From the NCBI GenBank assembly GCA_963669155.1, contig OZ022577.1, positions 8,184,947 to 8,248,946 on the forward strand: a DNA stretch of 64,000 nucleotides, given 5' to 3'. This stretch comes from Arbacia lixula (taxonomy: Eukaryota; Echinodermata; Echinoidea; Arbacioida; Arbaciidae). Under the pieces are notes generated by a model. The model saw nothing but the letters and a program-made list of their open reading frames with translations. It searched no databases and was not told where the DNA came from. A program made the position numbers and the translations under genes. Below are positions 63,301-64,000 of the stretch, one piece after another (position 1 is the first letter of the stretch; each line of letters starts with the position of its first letter).

Positions 63301-64000
63301 CAATTCCACTATTGAATTACTTTAGATTGAAGAAAAACTTCAAAGTGTATTTTTATGAGAAAAAAACAAAAAAAAATAGATTTGTTGAACTTTGTGTTTT
63401 AATGAATATGGACATGTTTTTATTCTTATTGCAAATATATGAATATTAAATATATATATTCTTTCATGCTATTGTGAGTGTTAGACATACATCAACCATC
63501 ATTTATTGTTAACTAAATGTTGTGTAATTGTACTTTCTAGTTCTTGTCAAGGATAGGGGCAAGAATTTTATGAAATACATGAAGCATTCGAACCCTTGGT
63601 GTTGATTCTTGAGACATCATGGGTGTAACGGTATGTGCTGCAATTACTTATCAATAAGGATTGGAATGTAGGAGTAGACACCAGAAGCAGTGGAGAGGTA
63701 TACAGCTTTCAGGCAACCATAACCTGAAGAGAACTTCAGATCAATTTTACTTATTATTTAAAACGAAAGCACAAAGGAAGGCAATCTCTGTTCACTCAAT
63801 CTAGAAGGTTGAAGGCTCAAGTGATTTTTGTGTGTACATTTAATTAAAATGTTGAAAGCTGCTAAATCAGTGTGGGAAGACATAGATTTACAAACAAATA
63901 GAAGCAAATTATGTCACATAGGTGCTTTTGTACTCATAACTAGAGTTACTTTCTGAAGTTTATCCCACCTATTATTTCAATTTTAAAAATGATTTGTAAA
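60386..64000. other. Downstream sequence, no gene supported
   Basis: AT-rich. Candidate AATAAA signals at 61721, 62629 and 63004 could belong to longer B56 transcripts. A YY1-like GCCGCCATTTTG lies at about 60922 in a small GC-richer patch. Short open frames (61497-61685, 61867-62199) have no supported homology. Confidence 0.6.

Overview
The window is animal nuclear DNA: AT-rich, intron-rich and loaded with repeats, with no sign of prokaryotic organisation. Very frequent TACATGTA-type words, many small hairpin DNA transposons and short exons in long introns suggest an invertebrate, possibly an invertebrate deuterostome such as an echinoderm or hemichordate. That placement is inference. I saw no rRNA, no convincing tRNA, no CRISPR array and no operon.

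Left end (1-6.4 kb). Three minus-strand exons (466-605, 968-1051, 1776-1951) join in frame to encode the N-terminal 133 residues of a secreted EF-hand protein of the MCFD2/CGREF1 type. Its 3' part lies off the left edge. A possible 5'-UTR exon ends at 2754, followed by a 200-base assembly gap. A further minus-strand exon candidate (3460-3598) is of unknown identity. Two related trinucleotide-repeat blocks (3.8-4.1 and 5.56-5.85 kb) flank a CpG-dense stretch that may be the start of the main gene.

Main gene (6.47-58.92 kb, plus strand). Seventeen coding exons with GT/AG borders and fully compatible phases join into 1,734 nt, coding for 577 residues of a PP2A B56 regulatory subunit of the delta/gamma subtype (PPP2R5D/PPP2R5C-like). 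The gene seems complete, from the short first coding exon MPNKTRKDK to the RRKSELP tail and stop. Intron 2 is 17 kb and contains a CpG-dense island near 14.3-15.0 kb that may be an internal promoter.

Introns and downstream (to 64 kb). The introns carry several families of small palindromic DNA elements flanked by TA or TTAA, long homopolymer tracts, a 1.15-kb pure pyrimidine tract starting about 30 bp after exon 3, tandem duplications of 90-200 bp and a short telomere-like array. The probable 3' UTR carries a four-unit minisatellite of about 85 bp, then AATAAA signals at 60359, 61721, 62629 and 63004. I see no second gene downstream.

The EF-hand gene and the B56 gene are divergently oriented, but nothing indicates that they act together. 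I did not find a new gene system. The most novel content is the small mobile-element families and the possible internal promoters of the B56 gene.
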